In this document: one piece after another, positions 1 to 8,496 of the stretch
How the letters are laid out: the number at the start of each line of letters is the position of its first letter
How positions within the stretch are numbered: position 1 is the stretch's first letter
NCBI RefSeq assembly: GCF_027158205.1
Contig: NZ_JAPVLU010000008.1
Span: 1 to 64,000, forward strand
Reading direction: 5' to 3'
Length of the DNA: 64,000 nucleotides
Origin: Streptomyces sp. H39-S7
GTDB lineage: Bacteria; Actinomycetota; Actinomycetes; Streptomycetales; Streptomycetaceae
Position numbers and translations under genes: made by a program
Notes under the pieces: model-generated
Seen by the model: only the letters and a program-made list of their open reading frames with translations
Databases searched by the model: none
Told to the model about the DNA's origin: nothing

Positions 1-135
1 ATGAGGCACCTCACTCACCCTCGATGACAACCCGTTGCCACCACAGTGCCACCGCCAGGCCCCAACACCCCAAAAATCATTCACGGATCACCAGGCCCGG
101 CGAACGTTCGTGGACAACGCACTAGCGTGACTGCC

Positions 136-543
136 ATGGACATCACGATTCACTCGAGCTTCCTCCCGCACGTCGACCCGGAGGCGTCCCTGGCGTTCTA
201 CCGCGACGTCCTCGGCTTCGAGGTCCGCAACGACGTCGGGTACAACGGACTGCGCTGGATCACCGTCGGCCCCGCCGGCCAGCCCGGGGTGTCCATCGTC
301 CTGCACCCGCCGGCCGCCGACCCGGGAAACACCGACGCCGAGCGCCGCACCGTCACCGAGATGATGGCCAAGGGCACCTACGCCATCGTCACCCTGGCCA
401 CGCCCGACCTCGACGCCACCTTCGAGCGGCTGCAGGCCGGCGCGGAGATCGTCCAGGAGCCGACCGACCAGCCGTACGGCATCCGGGACTGCGCCGTCCG
501 CGATCCCGCGGGCAACCTGATCCGCATCAACGAGATCCGCTGA
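136..543 (+). CDS. VOC (glyoxalase/bleomycin-resistance fold) protein
   Basis: Small cytoplasmic metal-binding-fold protein of about 135 residues. It opens with a strand followed by DPEASLAFYRDVLGF, the usual first beta-alpha-beta unit of VOC proteins, and ends with DCAVRDPAGNLIRINE, the usual closing strand with the Glu that often ligands the metal. I take the ATG at 136 because the fold begins there; the frame stays open upstream to 46 but those residues are low-complexity and unlike the family. A 10-bp palindrome CGAACGTTCG lies at 101-110, between the upstream reading frame start and this ATG. Substrate unknown; the family includes lyases, dioxygenases and antibiotic-binding proteins. Confidence 0.85.
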   Translation: MDITIHSSFLPHVDPEASLAFYRDVLGFEVRNDVGYNGLRWITVGPAGQPGVSIVLHPPAADPGNTDAERRTVTEMMAKGTYAIVTLATPDLDATFERLQAGAEIVQEPTDQPYGIRDCAVRDPAGNLIRINEIR

Positions 544-648
544 GCCGCCCCGCCGGCCGCTCCCGCTCCCGATGTCCGGCCGGTCCTCCGGCAACGTAAC
601 GTCACCGATGCCTCTGATGTTTCTGCTGTCTCCGATGGGGAGCCCGTC

Positions 649-1254
649 ATGACCACTCCGCGGGACTTGTTGATCACCACCATGGACGTCACGTCCAGCC
701 GCCCGGTCGAGCAGGGCGAGCTGTCGCTGGCCCTCGCGGGGGCCGAACTGATCGACCTCATCGCCGCCCGGGCCCTCTCCCTGGACGGCGAGCGCCTGCT
801 GCCCGGACCGCAGCAGGGCCTGGGTGACCGCCTGTTGGACGAGGCGGCGGCGGCGCTCGTCCGCGAGGAGCCGTACGAGTCCGCCGAGGACTGGCTGTGG
901 CGCCGGGGCCGCGACCTGTCCACGGCCTACCACGCCGCTCTGGAGGCGGACGGCGACATCGCACGACCGCGTCACCCGTGGATCCCGCTCAGAACCGGGC
1001 CGGCCGAGCTGACCGACTCGCCCGCCCGTCGCCACGCAGCCGAGCGCTGGACGTCGGGCGAGCCCGTCCTGGCGGGCCTCGCGGCCGCTGTGGGCCTCCA
1101 CGACAAGCCGACCGAAGAGCTCGCGGACCTCGGCGACGACGCCGTCGTGACCGTCCTGGCCGCCGTCCACGAGGCGGTCACGGAGCTGGAAGGCGTGCGG
1201 CAGCGGCGGCGGATCGAGGAGGCGGCCTTCGACAACATCTGGCGCGGCCAGTAA
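649..1254 (+). CDS. GPP34 (GOLPH3-like) family phosphoprotein
   Basis: 201-residue soluble protein matching the GPP34 family, the bacterial relatives of eukaryotic GOLPH3/Vps74, which bind phosphoinositides in eukaryotes; the bacterial role is unknown. Seen here: an N-terminal MTTPRDLLITTMD start followed by helices with ELIDLIAARALSLDGERLL, the usual opening of the family, and an all-helical pattern throughout with the C-terminal segment RRIEEAAFDNIW. No signal peptide or membrane segment. It stands alone, with 105 bp before it and a converging gene 8 bp after it. Function in Streptomyces is unassigned. Confidence 0.8.
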   Translation: MTTPRDLLITTMDVTSSRPVEQGELSLALAGAELIDLIAARALSLDGERLLPGPQQGLGDRLLDEAAAALVREEPYESAEDWLWRRGRDLSTAYHAALEADGDIARPRHPWIPLRTGPAELTDSPARRHAAERWTSGEPVLAGLAAAVGLHDKPTEELADLGDDAVVTVLAAVHEAVTELEGVRQRRRIEEAAFDNIWRGQ

Positions 1255-1262
1255 CGAGGGAA

Positions 1263-2156
1263 CTACCCGGTCCCGCCCGCGCGCAGCGCACCGACGGCCG
1301 CCTCCACCTGCCGCAGCGGCTCGGGTCCCACCGCCCGCAGCACCACGGTGTCGGCCCCCGCCGCCCACAGCTCGCGCACCCGCGCGGCGGCCGCGTCGGC
1401 GGGGCCGGTCGCGGCGAACACCTGCTCGACCGGTCGGCCCAGCCACTCGCCGTGACCCGCCAGCGCGGGCCCGACCGTGGCCTCGAGCCGTGCCGGGTCG
1501 ACCTCGACGCAGAGGAACGCGAACACGGTCAGGCTGTGCTCGGCGCCGGTCCGCCCGCCCTTCTCCATGTGCCCCCGTGCGGCCGCCAGATCGGCGGGAC
1601 CGTGTCCCTCCGCGATGATCGCGCCGTCCGCGACCCGCCCCGCCAACTCCAGCGAACGGGGTCTGACCACCCCGGCCACCACCGGCGGAACGACCGTGGG
1701 CGGATGCACCAGCCGCACCCCGTCCAGCTGGACCTCCCGTCCGTCGATGCTCACCTGCTCGCCGCGCAGCAGACCACGCACCGCCGTCACCGTCTCCTCC
1801 AGCAGCGCCAGCGGACTGCGCGGCGCGACCCCGGCCTTCACCATCCACTCGCGCACCCCGTGGCCGACGCCCGCCGTCAGACGTCCGGGGAACATCCTCG
1901 CCAGCGCCGCCAGTTCCATCGCGAGCAGTGCCGGATTCCGCAGCGGTGCGGGCGCGATGCCGATCCCCACCCGCAGTTCCCGGGTCGCCGCCAGCGCGGT
2001 GGCGGCGGACGCGATGGATCCGGCCCACTCCAGGTCCTCCACCACCCAGAGGTCGTCGACGCCCAGCCCCTCCATCGCCCGCGCGAAGTCCGGCAGCCCC
2101 TCCGGGGCCCAGTCGCGGTCGTACATCACACCGACGCGCTTCCCAAGATCAGTCAT
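1263..2156 (-). CDS. LLM-class flavin-dependent oxidoreductase (luciferase-like)
   Basis: 297-residue TIM-barrel oxidoreductase of the bacterial luciferase family, many actinobacterial members of which use F420 rather than FMN. Seen: MYDRDWAPEGLPDFARAMEGLGVDDLWVVEDL near the start (position 10-42), TRELRVGIGIAPAPLRNPALLAMELAAL in the middle, and GRLTAGVGHG, the typical strand-loop of the family. The start ATG is at 2156. The gene is divergent from the molybdenum aldehyde oxidoreductase operon with about 210 bp between them. Substrate cannot be told from sequence. Confidence 0.85.
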   Translation of the reverse strand: MTDLGKRVGVMYDRDWAPEGLPDFARAMEGLGVDDLWVVEDLEWAGSIASAATALAATRELRVGIGIAPAPLRNPALLAMELAALARMFPGRLTAGVGHGVREWMVKAGVAPRSPLALLEETVTAVRGLLRGEQVSIDGREVQLDGVRLVHPPTVVPPVVAGVVRPRSLELAGRVADGAIIAEGHGPADLAAARGHMEKGGRTGAEHSLTVFAFLCVEVDPARLEATVGPALAGHGEWLGRPVEQVFAATGPADAAAARVRELWAAGADTVVLRAVGPEPLRQVEAAVGALRAGGTG

Positions 2157-2368
2157 GGCCCGAACGCTACGCAGCGCAGCGGCGGCCGCGCAACGGCCCC
2201 GACGAGGCGCCGTCGGCGCTGGTCCTCACCCGGATTCCGATCCGTCACCCGGACGGAGTCGCCCGCTGCGCGGGCGCGGGGGCCGCCGCGCAGACTGGAC
2301 GGACGGCCCGGTGCCGGGCCCGGGAGGATTCGCCGCCGGCTCGGCGGAGGAGACGCCGGGGTGAGCGC

Positions 2369-2962
2369 ATGGGGCGTGACGAAGGGGGCAACGGCGTGGA
2401 GCCGACCGCAGGCCACCACAGCAGCACCGGAGACGAGCGGGAGACCGCGACCCGCTCGCGGATCACCCTGCGCGTCAACGGAGTCGCGCACGCGCTGGAG
2501 CTCGACCACCGCACCACCGTGCTCGACGCGCTGCGCGAGCACCTGGACCTCACCGGTGCGAAGAAGGGCTGCGATCACGGGCAGTGCGGTGCGTGCACGG
2601 TGCTGGTCGACGGCGCGCGGGCCAACAGCTGCCTGCTGCTGGCGGTCGCCGCCGACGGTGTGCCCATCACCACCGTCGAAGGACTGTCCGACGGTGACCG
2701 GCTCCATCCGGTGCAGGAGTCGTTCCTCGCGCGGGACGCGTTGCAGTGCGGGTACTGCACGCCCGGCCAGGTCTGCTCGGCGGTGGGTGTCCTGGCCGAG
2801 GCGGCCGCGGGCCACCCCTCCCTCGTCACCGCGCCCGTTGCGGCACCCGAGGGGCCGGTGCACCTGACCGGCGAGGAGATCCGGGAGCGGATGAGCGGCA
2901 ACCTGTGCCGCTGCGGCGCCTACCCCAACATCGTCGACGCGATCGAGGACATGAACCGGTGA
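2369..2962 (+). CDS. Aldehyde oxidoreductase [2Fe-2S] subunit (PaoA/YagT type)
   Basis: Small electron-transfer subunit of a molybdenum hydroxylase. The N-terminal ferredoxin-like domain has GCDHGQCGACTVL, with the first cluster's cysteines, and the C-terminal helical domain has CGYCTPGQ followed by GNLCRCGAYPNI, which ligate the second [2Fe-2S] cluster. It is the first gene of a three-gene operon in the order Fe-S, FAD, Mo, which matches E. coli paoABC and not the xdh order. The start ATG at 2369 follows GGAGG; a longer open frame upstream is not family-like. Unlike PaoA there is no clear Tat signal, so the enzyme is probably cytoplasmic. Its 3' end overlaps the next gene by 4 bp. Confidence 0.88.
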   Translation: MGRDEGGNGVEPTAGHHSSTGDERETATRSRITLRVNGVAHALELDHRTTVLDALREHLDLTGAKKGCDHGQCGACTVLVDGARANSCLLLAVAADGVPITTVEGLSDGDRLHPVQESFLARDALQCGYCTPGQVCSAVGVLAEAAAGHPSLVTAPVAAPEGPVHLTGEEIRERMSGNLCRCGAYPNIVDAIEDMNR

Positions 2963-3942
2963 AGCCCTTCGCGTACCACCGTCCCGCGGACGCCGACGGA
3001 GCCGTCGCCGCCTACGCCGCGAACCCCGGAGCCCGCTACCTCGCGGGCGGGACCAACCTCGTCGACCTGATGAAGCGCGGTGTCGAGAGCCCGGGCAGCC
3101 TCATCGACGTCGGCAGGCTGCCGCTGGACCGGATCGAAGAGGTGGCGGAAGGCGGCCTGCGGATCGGGGCGACCGTGCGCAACAGCGATCTCGCCGCGCA
3201 CCCGGTGATCCGCAGCCGCTACCCGGTGCTGTCGCAGGCGATCCTCGCCGGTGCCTCCGGGCAGTTGCGCAACACGGCGACCACCGGCGGGAACCTGCTG
3301 CAGCGCACCCGGTGCACGTACTTCCAGGACACGTCCAAGCCCTGCAACAAGCGCACGCCGGGCACCGGGTGCCCAGCCCGCGAAGGCGTCCACCGCGACC
3401 TGGCCGTCCTCGGGCACTCGGAAGCCTGTGTGGCCACCAACCCGTCGGACATGGCGGTGGCGCTGAGCGCCCTGGACGCCGTCGTCCTGCTGCTCGGTCC
3501 GGACGGGGAGCGCGCCGTCCCGGTCACCGGCTTCCACCGGCTGCCCGGCGACCGGCCCGACAGCGACAGCGAGATCCGCCCGGGAGAGCTGATCACCGGG
3601 GTGGAACTCCCCCCGCCCCCCGCCGGGCACTCCGCGTACCGCAAGGTCCGCGACCGGGCCTCGTACGCCTTCGCGCTGGTCTCCATCGCCGCGGTGCTCG
3701 ACGTACGGGACGGCACGATCACCGAGGCGGCCCTGGCCTTCGGCGGCCTGGCCCACAAACCGTGGCGCGCGCGAGCGGCCGAGGAGGCGCTGCGCGGGGC
3801 ACCCGCCACCGAGGTGACCTTCGCCCGGGCCGCCGACGCCGAACTCGCCGCCGCCCGGCCGCTGCGCGACAACGGCTTCAAGGTGCCACTCGCCCGCAAC
3901 CTCACGGTGAGTCTGCTGGCCGAGCTCGCCACCCGCTCATGA
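2959..3942 (+). CDS. Aldehyde oxidoreductase FAD-binding subunit (PaoB/YagS type)
   Basis: FAD-binding subunit of the molybdenum hydroxylase, 327 residues from a GTG that overlaps the stop of the Fe-S subunit as GTGA. It shows the FAD-domain motifs ARYLAGGTNLVDLM near residue 30 and TATTGGNLLQ near residue 110. Directly after the second motif come cysteines spaced RCTYF, KPCNK and GTGCPA, the insert that in PaoB holds an extra [4Fe-4S] cluster and separates the Pao type from plain xanthine dehydrogenase. This strengthens the assignment to the aldehyde-oxidising group. Electrons would pass from Mo to Fe-S to FAD and then to an unknown acceptor. Confidence 0.88.
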   Translation: MKPFAYHRPADADGAVAAYAANPGARYLAGGTNLVDLMKRGVESPGSLIDVGRLPLDRIEEVAEGGLRIGATVRNSDLAAHPVIRSRYPVLSQAILAGASGQLRNTATTGGNLLQRTRCTYFQDTSKPCNKRTPGTGCPAREGVHRDLAVLGHSEACVATNPSDMAVALSALDAVVLLLGPDGERAVPVTGFHRLPGDRPDSDSEIRPGELITGVELPPPPAGHSAYRKVRDRASYAFALVSIAAVLDVRDGTITEAALAFGGLAHKPWRARAAEEALRGAPATEVTFARAADAELAAARPLRDNGFKVPLARNLTVSLLAELATRS

Positions 3943-3970
3943 GCACCCGCCAGGACATGAGGAGCCGACC

Positions 3971-6076
3971 ATGAGCCACTCGATCCCCCCGCTGGGCACG
4001 CCCGCGGCGCGCCGCGAGGGCCGCGACAAAGTCATGGGCGCCGCTCGGTACGCGGCCGAGCACACGCCGCCGGGCTGTGCCTACGCCTGGCCGGTTCCCG
4101 CCACGGTCCCGTGCGGCAGCGTCGTCGCCGTCCACACCGCTGAGGCGCTGGCGCTGCCCGGGGTCCTCGCCGTCCTCACCCACGAGAGCGCACCGCGCCT
4201 GGAGAAGCCCGACGACGCGACCCTGTCGGTCCTTCAGGACGCCCACGTCCCGCACCGCGGCTGGTACGTCGCGCTGGCCGTCGCGGAGACCATCGAGGAG
4301 GCCCGCGCGGCTGCAGGCGCGGTACGCGTCGAGTACGCCCCCACCGCGCACGACGTGGTGCTCACGGCGGACCATCGCGGCCTGTACACCCCGGACACGG
4401 CCAACGGCGGTGAACCGTCCACCACCGAACGGGGCGACTTCGACGCCTCGTTCGACGCGGCACCGGTGCGCGTCGACGCGACCTACACGATGAGCGCGCT
4501 GCACAACCACCCCATGGAACCGCACGCGTCCACCGCGCACTGGCACGACGGGCACCTGACGGTGCACGACGCGAGCCAGGGGTCCACGACCGTCCGGAAC
4601 ACCCTGGCGGCGATGTTCTCGCTCGATGCCGACCAGATTACCGTGTACTCCGAGCACGTGGGAGGGGGCTTCGGCTCCAAGGGCACACCACGCCCGCATG
4701 TGGTGCTGGCCACGATGGCGACCCTGCACACCGGACGGCCGGTCAAGCTCTCCCTGCCGCGCCACCACCTGCCGGCCGTGGTGGGCCACCGGGCCCCGAC
4801 CATCCAACGGGTCCGGCTGGGAGCCGGCCAGGACGGAGTGATCGCCGCCCTCGCCCATGACGTGATCACCCAGACCTCCACCATCAAGGAGTTCGTGGAG
4901 CAGGCCGCCGTCCCCGCCCGCATCATGTACGCCTCCCCGAACAGCCGGACCACCCACCGGGTGACCGCCCTGGACGTGCCGACCCCGTCCTGGATGCGGG
5001 GGCCGGGCGAAACCCCGGGCATGTACGCCCTGGAGTCGGCGATGGACGAACTCGCCGTCGCCACGGGCGTGGACCCCGTCGAACTGCGCCTGCGCAACGA
5101 GCCGTCGATCGATCCCGACAGCGGACACCCCTTCAGCAGCCGTGGCCTCGTCGCCTGTCTGCGGGAGGGAGCGGTCCGCTTCGACTGGGCCCGCCGCGAC
5201 CCGCGACCGGGCATCCGCCGCGAAGGGAACCTGCTCCTGGGCACGGGTGTCGCGTCCGCCACGTACCCGGTCCTCGTCTCGGCCAGCAGCAGCACCGCGC
5301 AGGCGGCACCCGACGGTTCCTACCTGATCCGCGTCAACGCCACCGACATCGGCACCGGTGCCCGCACCGTCCTGGCGCAGATCGCCGCCACCGCGCTGGA
5401 GGTCCCGCTCGAAGTGGTGACCATCGAGGTGGGCAGCAGCGACCTGCCCTCCGCCCCGCTGGCCGGCGGCTCGTCGGGCACCGCCTCCTGGGGGTGGGCG
5501 GTCCACAAGGCCTGCCGCACCCTCGTCGACCAACTGCGCGGCCTGAGCGGGGACCTCCCGGCGGCCGGGGTGACCGTCCGGGTGGACACCGAGCAGGAGA
5601 CGGAGTCCGAGCCGCCGTACGCGCGGCACGCCTTCGGCGCGCACTTCGCCGAGGTCCAGGTCGACACCACGTCGGGTGAGGTGCGCGTGCGCCGCCTGCT
5701 GGGCGTCTACGCGGCCGGCCGGATCCTCAACCCGCGTACCGCGCGGTCCCAGTTCATCGGCGGGATGACCATGGGCCTGGGCATGGCCCTGATGGAGGGC
5801 AGCACCCTCGACCCGCTCTTCGGGGACTTCGCCGAGAACGACCTGGCCTCCTACCACGTACCGGCCTGCGCGGACGTCCCCGCCATCGAGGCGCACTGGA
5901 TCGAGGAGGAGGACGCCCACCTCAACCCCATGGGCAGCAAGGGCATCGGCGAGATCGGCACCGTCGGCACGGCGGCCGCCATCGGAAACGCCCTGCACCA
6001 CGCGACAGGGGCCCGGTTGCGGGAACTGCCCATGACGCCGGACCGCGTCCTCCCGCACCTGCCCGCTACCGGCTGA
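3971..6076 (+). CDS. Aldehyde oxidoreductase molybdopterin subunit (PaoC/YagR type)
   Basis: Large catalytic subunit, 701 residues, the usual length for PaoC. It binds the molybdenum cofactor and oxidises aldehydes to acids. The sequence shows the Mo-domain motif VGGGFGSKG near residue 230, the cofactor-contact region WMRGPGETPGMYALESAMDELA near 340, and the active-site region GSKGIGEIGTVGTAAAIGNA near the C-terminus, whose Glu is the catalytic base of the family. It follows the FAD subunit after 28 bp with AGGAG before its ATG. No XdhC/PaoD-type maturation gene is adjacent, so cofactor insertion would rely on a factor encoded elsewhere. The substrate is likely an aromatic or aliphatic aldehyde by analogy. 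Confidence 0.88.
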   Translation: MSHSIPPLGTPAARREGRDKVMGAARYAAEHTPPGCAYAWPVPATVPCGSVVAVHTAEALALPGVLAVLTHESAPRLEKPDDATLSVLQDAHVPHRGWYVALAVAETIEEARAAAGAVRVEYAPTAHDVVLTADHRGLYTPDTANGGEPSTTERGDFDASFDAAPVRVDATYTMSALHNHPMEPHASTAHWHDGHLTVHDASQGSTTVRNTLAAMFSLDADQITVYSEHVGGGFGSKGTPRPHVVLATMATLHTGRPVKLSLPRHHLPAVVGHRAPTIQRVRLGAGQDGVIAALAHDVITQTSTIKEFVEQAAVPARIMYASPNSRTTHRVTALDVPTPSWMRGPGETPGMYALESAMDELAVATGVDPVELRLRNEPSIDPDSGHPFSSRGLVACLREGAVRFDWARRDPRPGIRREGNLLLGTGVASATYPVLVSASSSTAQAAPDGSYLIRVNATDIGTGARTVLAQIAATALEVPLEVVTIEVGSSDLPSAPLAGGSSGTASWGWAVHKACRTLVDQLRGLSGDLPAAGVTVRVDTEQETESEPPYARHAFGAHFAEVQVDTTSGEVRVRRLLGVYAAGRILNPRTARSQFIGGMTMGLGMALMEGSTLDPLFGDFAENDLASYHVPACADVPAIEAHWIEEEDAHLNPMGSKGIGEIGTVGTAAAIGNALHHATGARLRELPMTPDRVLPHLPATG

Positions 6077-6117
6077 ACGCCTTCGGCCGCTTTCGGTCGC
6101 CCTCGGCCCGCGAAGCC

Positions 6118-6666
6118 CTACCGGACCGCCGCGGACTGGCGGCCGACGCCGCCGAGGCGCTCGTCCATCCGCGTCAGCCGACGCAGGACGCGACGGTTCA
6201 TCCACACCAGCCAGACGAAGAACACCACTCCGAAGACCGCGGCCACGGCACCGCTGGTAGTGCGTCCCCTCACGAACCAGAGCACCGCCGGTGCGCAGCA
6301 GAAGATCGCCATCAGCGGGAGCGCCCACTTCTGATTGCGCTGGATCTTCCCCAGCCGCCGCCGCACCAAACGGCCCATCGCCTCGCGCTCGGCGGGGTCG
6401 TCGGGCAGTTCCTCCTTCATGATGCGGCGGTCCAGCGACGGTACGGTGCCGGCCTCGGCGCCGATCGCGGTGGCGTCCCTCCGGCGGCGCCGGATCGCCC
6501 GCCAGGTCACCACCCCGCAGACCCCCACGCCGCCCGCGACGGCACTGGGCCAGCCGTCGAGCCCGTTCAGGGCCAGCCGCGCGCCGACCCACATGATCAG
6601 GACGAGGCCGGCCATCATCCACCAGCGGTCCCGGATCGCGGGCTTCGGTCTCTGCTGTGTCGTCAC
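6118..6666 (-). CDS. Putative membrane protein, unknown function
   Basis: About 182 residues with two hydrophobic hairpins: residues 13-50 (WWMMAGLVLIMWVGARLAL and a second segment to VVTW) and about 110-150 (LPLMAIFCCAPAVLWFV and AVAAVFGVVFFVWLVWM), separated by a charged cytoplasmic-type stretch rich in Arg and Glu. The GTG at 6666 is preferred over the much longer open frame because GAAAGGTGAG lies just upstream and the hydrophobic pattern begins there. It faces the aldehyde oxidoreductase operon tail to tail with 41 bp between. I do not recognise a named family. Confidence 0.65.
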   Translation of the reverse strand: MTTQQRPKPAIRDRWWMMAGLVLIMWVGARLALNGLDGWPSAVAGGVGVCGVVTWRAIRRRRRDATAIGAEAGTVPSLDRRIMKEELPDDPAEREAMGRLVRRRLGKIQRNQKWALPLMAIFCCAPAVLWFVRGRTTSGAVAAVFGVVFFVWLVWMNRRVLRRLTRMDERLGGVGRQSAAVR

Positions 6667-7007
6667 CGGACTCACCTTTCGACGTCGAGAGCGGATGCCG
6701 CACCCGCCTCCCCAGCGGATACCCCCGAACCCCGGACCGACGCGCGGCGGAAGACGCCGCACAGCTCGGTACGGGGCGCCATAGGCCCCTGACCACAGTG
6801 GAGTTGACCGCTTCCGGATCGCCGCCGGGTGACACTCCGGCCGCCCCGCCCGCGGACACTTCGGTGAGCACCCCGCGGTCGCCTTGTGCGGGACGGACAG
6901 TCCCCGGCCCGTCAACTGTGAGTTCGCGGACTACCCTCTCCACCCGCCACCTTCGTACCGTCACCGCGTTCGCTCCACGAGCCCGATGCATGCGAAGGGA
7001 CCGCACC

Positions 7008-8330
7008 ATGGCGAGAACGACCACGAGGCGCCTGGCCCTGTGCGCCACGACCGCAGTACTGAGCGCCGCCCTGTCACTGCCCGCTCTGCCCGCCGGGGCC
7101 GTCACCGCGGGAGCGGAGACGGCCGGGGGCACCCCGACCGCGACGACGTGCACCGCCGCCGACGGCGAGATCTACACGCCGCCGGAAGAGGCGCCTGCCA
7201 CCCCGGGAACCGTCGTCGCGTGCCGCCGCGTCACGCTGACCCAGGTACCCGGCAACATCGCGATGACCGCCTGGAAAGTGCAGTACAGCTCCACCGACAA
7301 CACCGGCGCGCCGGTGGCCGTCTCCGGCACCGTGGCCGTCCCGTCGAAGGCGTGGACGGGTCCCGGCGCCCGTCCGATCGTCGCCTTCAACCCCGGCACG
7401 CTGGGCCTGGGTCCGCAGTGCGCCTTCTCCAAGCAGCTCGCGGGCGCCTTCCAGGACGAGTACGAGGGCGACAACATAGCCGCGCTGCTCAAGGCCGGTT
7501 ACGCGGTCGCCGCGACCGACGGCGCGGGCTACCTGGACGGGCAGGTGCACCCGTACGTGTCCGGAGCCGACGCCGGCCACGCCCTGCTGGACATCGCGCG
7601 GGCAGCCCCCTCCGTACCCGGCAGTGGTCTCTCGGCCCGGGCCGGCGTCGCGCTGTGGGGGTACTCCGAAGGGGGCGCCGCCAGTCTCTGGGCCGCCCAG
7701 CTCGCCCACGGCTACGCCCCGGAGCTGAAGGTCGTCGGCGTCGCCTCCGGCGGCGTGCCGGGCGACCTGAAGGTCGTCGCGCCGGCTCTCAACGGCGGCG
7801 CCTTCGCCGGCTTCCTCGCCGACGCGGCGATCGGGATGGCCACCAGCCACCCCCAACTGCCGTTCACCGAACTCCTCAACAGCACCGGCGAGGACGTCAT
7901 CGCCCGCGCGGAGACGGTGTGCCTGGTCGGCACCGTCGCCGGGTTCGCCGGCGCGCGGATCGAGAGCTACACCACCAACGGCTACACGCTGGAACAGCTC
8001 TACACGCTGGCCGGGCCCGACGGCACGACCTGGGGCGAGGTGCTGGACGCGCAGAAGCTGGGTGTGGGCGTCGGGCCTTCCCGGTCCTCGGCCACCTACC
8101 CGATCGGGTTCCCGGTGCTGCAGTACAAGGGGCTGGTGGACGAGGTCATCCCCGGCGCCACCGAGGACGCCACCCGGGCCGCGTACTGCCGGTCCGGGAT
8201 CACCACGACCTGGAAGACCTACCCGGGCGACCATCTCCTCGCCGACCAGCAGGCCGTCGGCGACGTGGTGGCATGGCTGGGCGACCGCTTCCAGGGCAAG
8301 TGGGACCTGGGCAACTGCCTGCTCCCCTGA
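7008..8330 (+). CDS. Secreted lipase (LIP/secretory lipase family, alpha/beta hydrolase)
   Basis: 440-residue exported hydrolase. A Sec-type signal peptide occupies about residues 1-30 (basic start ARTTTRRLA, hydrophobic run, cleavage near PAGAVTAGA). The nucleophile elbow GYSEGG lies near residue 220; IVAFNPGTLGLGPQCAFS is the oxyanion-side segment typical of fungal-type secretory lipases; EDATRAAYC and PGDHLLADQQ near the end supply the likely catalytic Asp region and His. ATG 7008 follows GCGAAGGGA; an in-frame ATG at 6990 is possible. It probably hydrolyses esters outside the cell. The gene is monocistronic with a terminator hairpin shared with the convergent gene. Confidence 0.82.
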   Translation: MARTTTRRLALCATTAVLSAALSLPALPAGAVTAGAETAGGTPTATTCTAADGEIYTPPEEAPATPGTVVACRRVTLTQVPGNIAMTAWKVQYSSTDNTGAPVAVSGTVAVPSKAWTGPGARPIVAFNPGTLGLGPQCAFSKQLAGAFQDEYEGDNIAALLKAGYAVAATDGAGYLDGQVHPYVSGADAGHALLDIARAAPSVPGSGLSARAGVALWGYSEGGAASLWAAQLAHGYAPELKVVGVASGGVPGDLKVVAPALNGGAFAGFLADAAIGMATSHPQLPFTELLNSTGEDVIARAETVCLVGTVAGFAGARIESYTTNGYTLEQLYTLAGPDGTTWGEVLDAQKLGVGVGPSRSSATYPIGFPVLQYKGLVDEVIPGATEDATRAAYCRSGITTTWKTYPGDHLLADQQAVGDVVAWLGDRFQGKWDLGNCLLP

Positions 8331-8419
8331 ACGGACCGCCGGTGTGCGCGTAGGCCCCCTGACGTGCGCGTCGGACCGCCGACCGGACCCCCGCGGAAGC
8401 ACACGGGTGACCTGCGCAA

Positions 8420-8453
8420 GCTGCCCGTCGTCACTCAGGTGATGACGGGCAGC
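8420..8453. terminator. Bidirectional hairpin terminator
   Basis: Left arm GCTGCCCGTCGTCAC, loop TCAG, right arm GTGATGACGGGCAGC, a 15-bp stem with one mismatched position. It lies between the converging lipase and channel genes and would serve both. No U-run follows, as is common in Streptomyces. Confidence 0.75.
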
Positions 8454-8496
8454 CGCGGCACACGAGCGCCCGCTCCTTCGGGACGCGGGTCGCCGT

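Noticed and set aside
88-2028. Long minus-strand open frame of over 600 codons
   Set aside because: It overlaps three well-supported genes on both strands and has an Arg/Gly/Ala-rich composition typical of GC-rich antisense frames.
3902-7153. Minus-strand frame of over 1000 codons
   Set aside because: It is the antisense shadow of the molybdenum subunit gene and neighbours; no family motif occurs in it.
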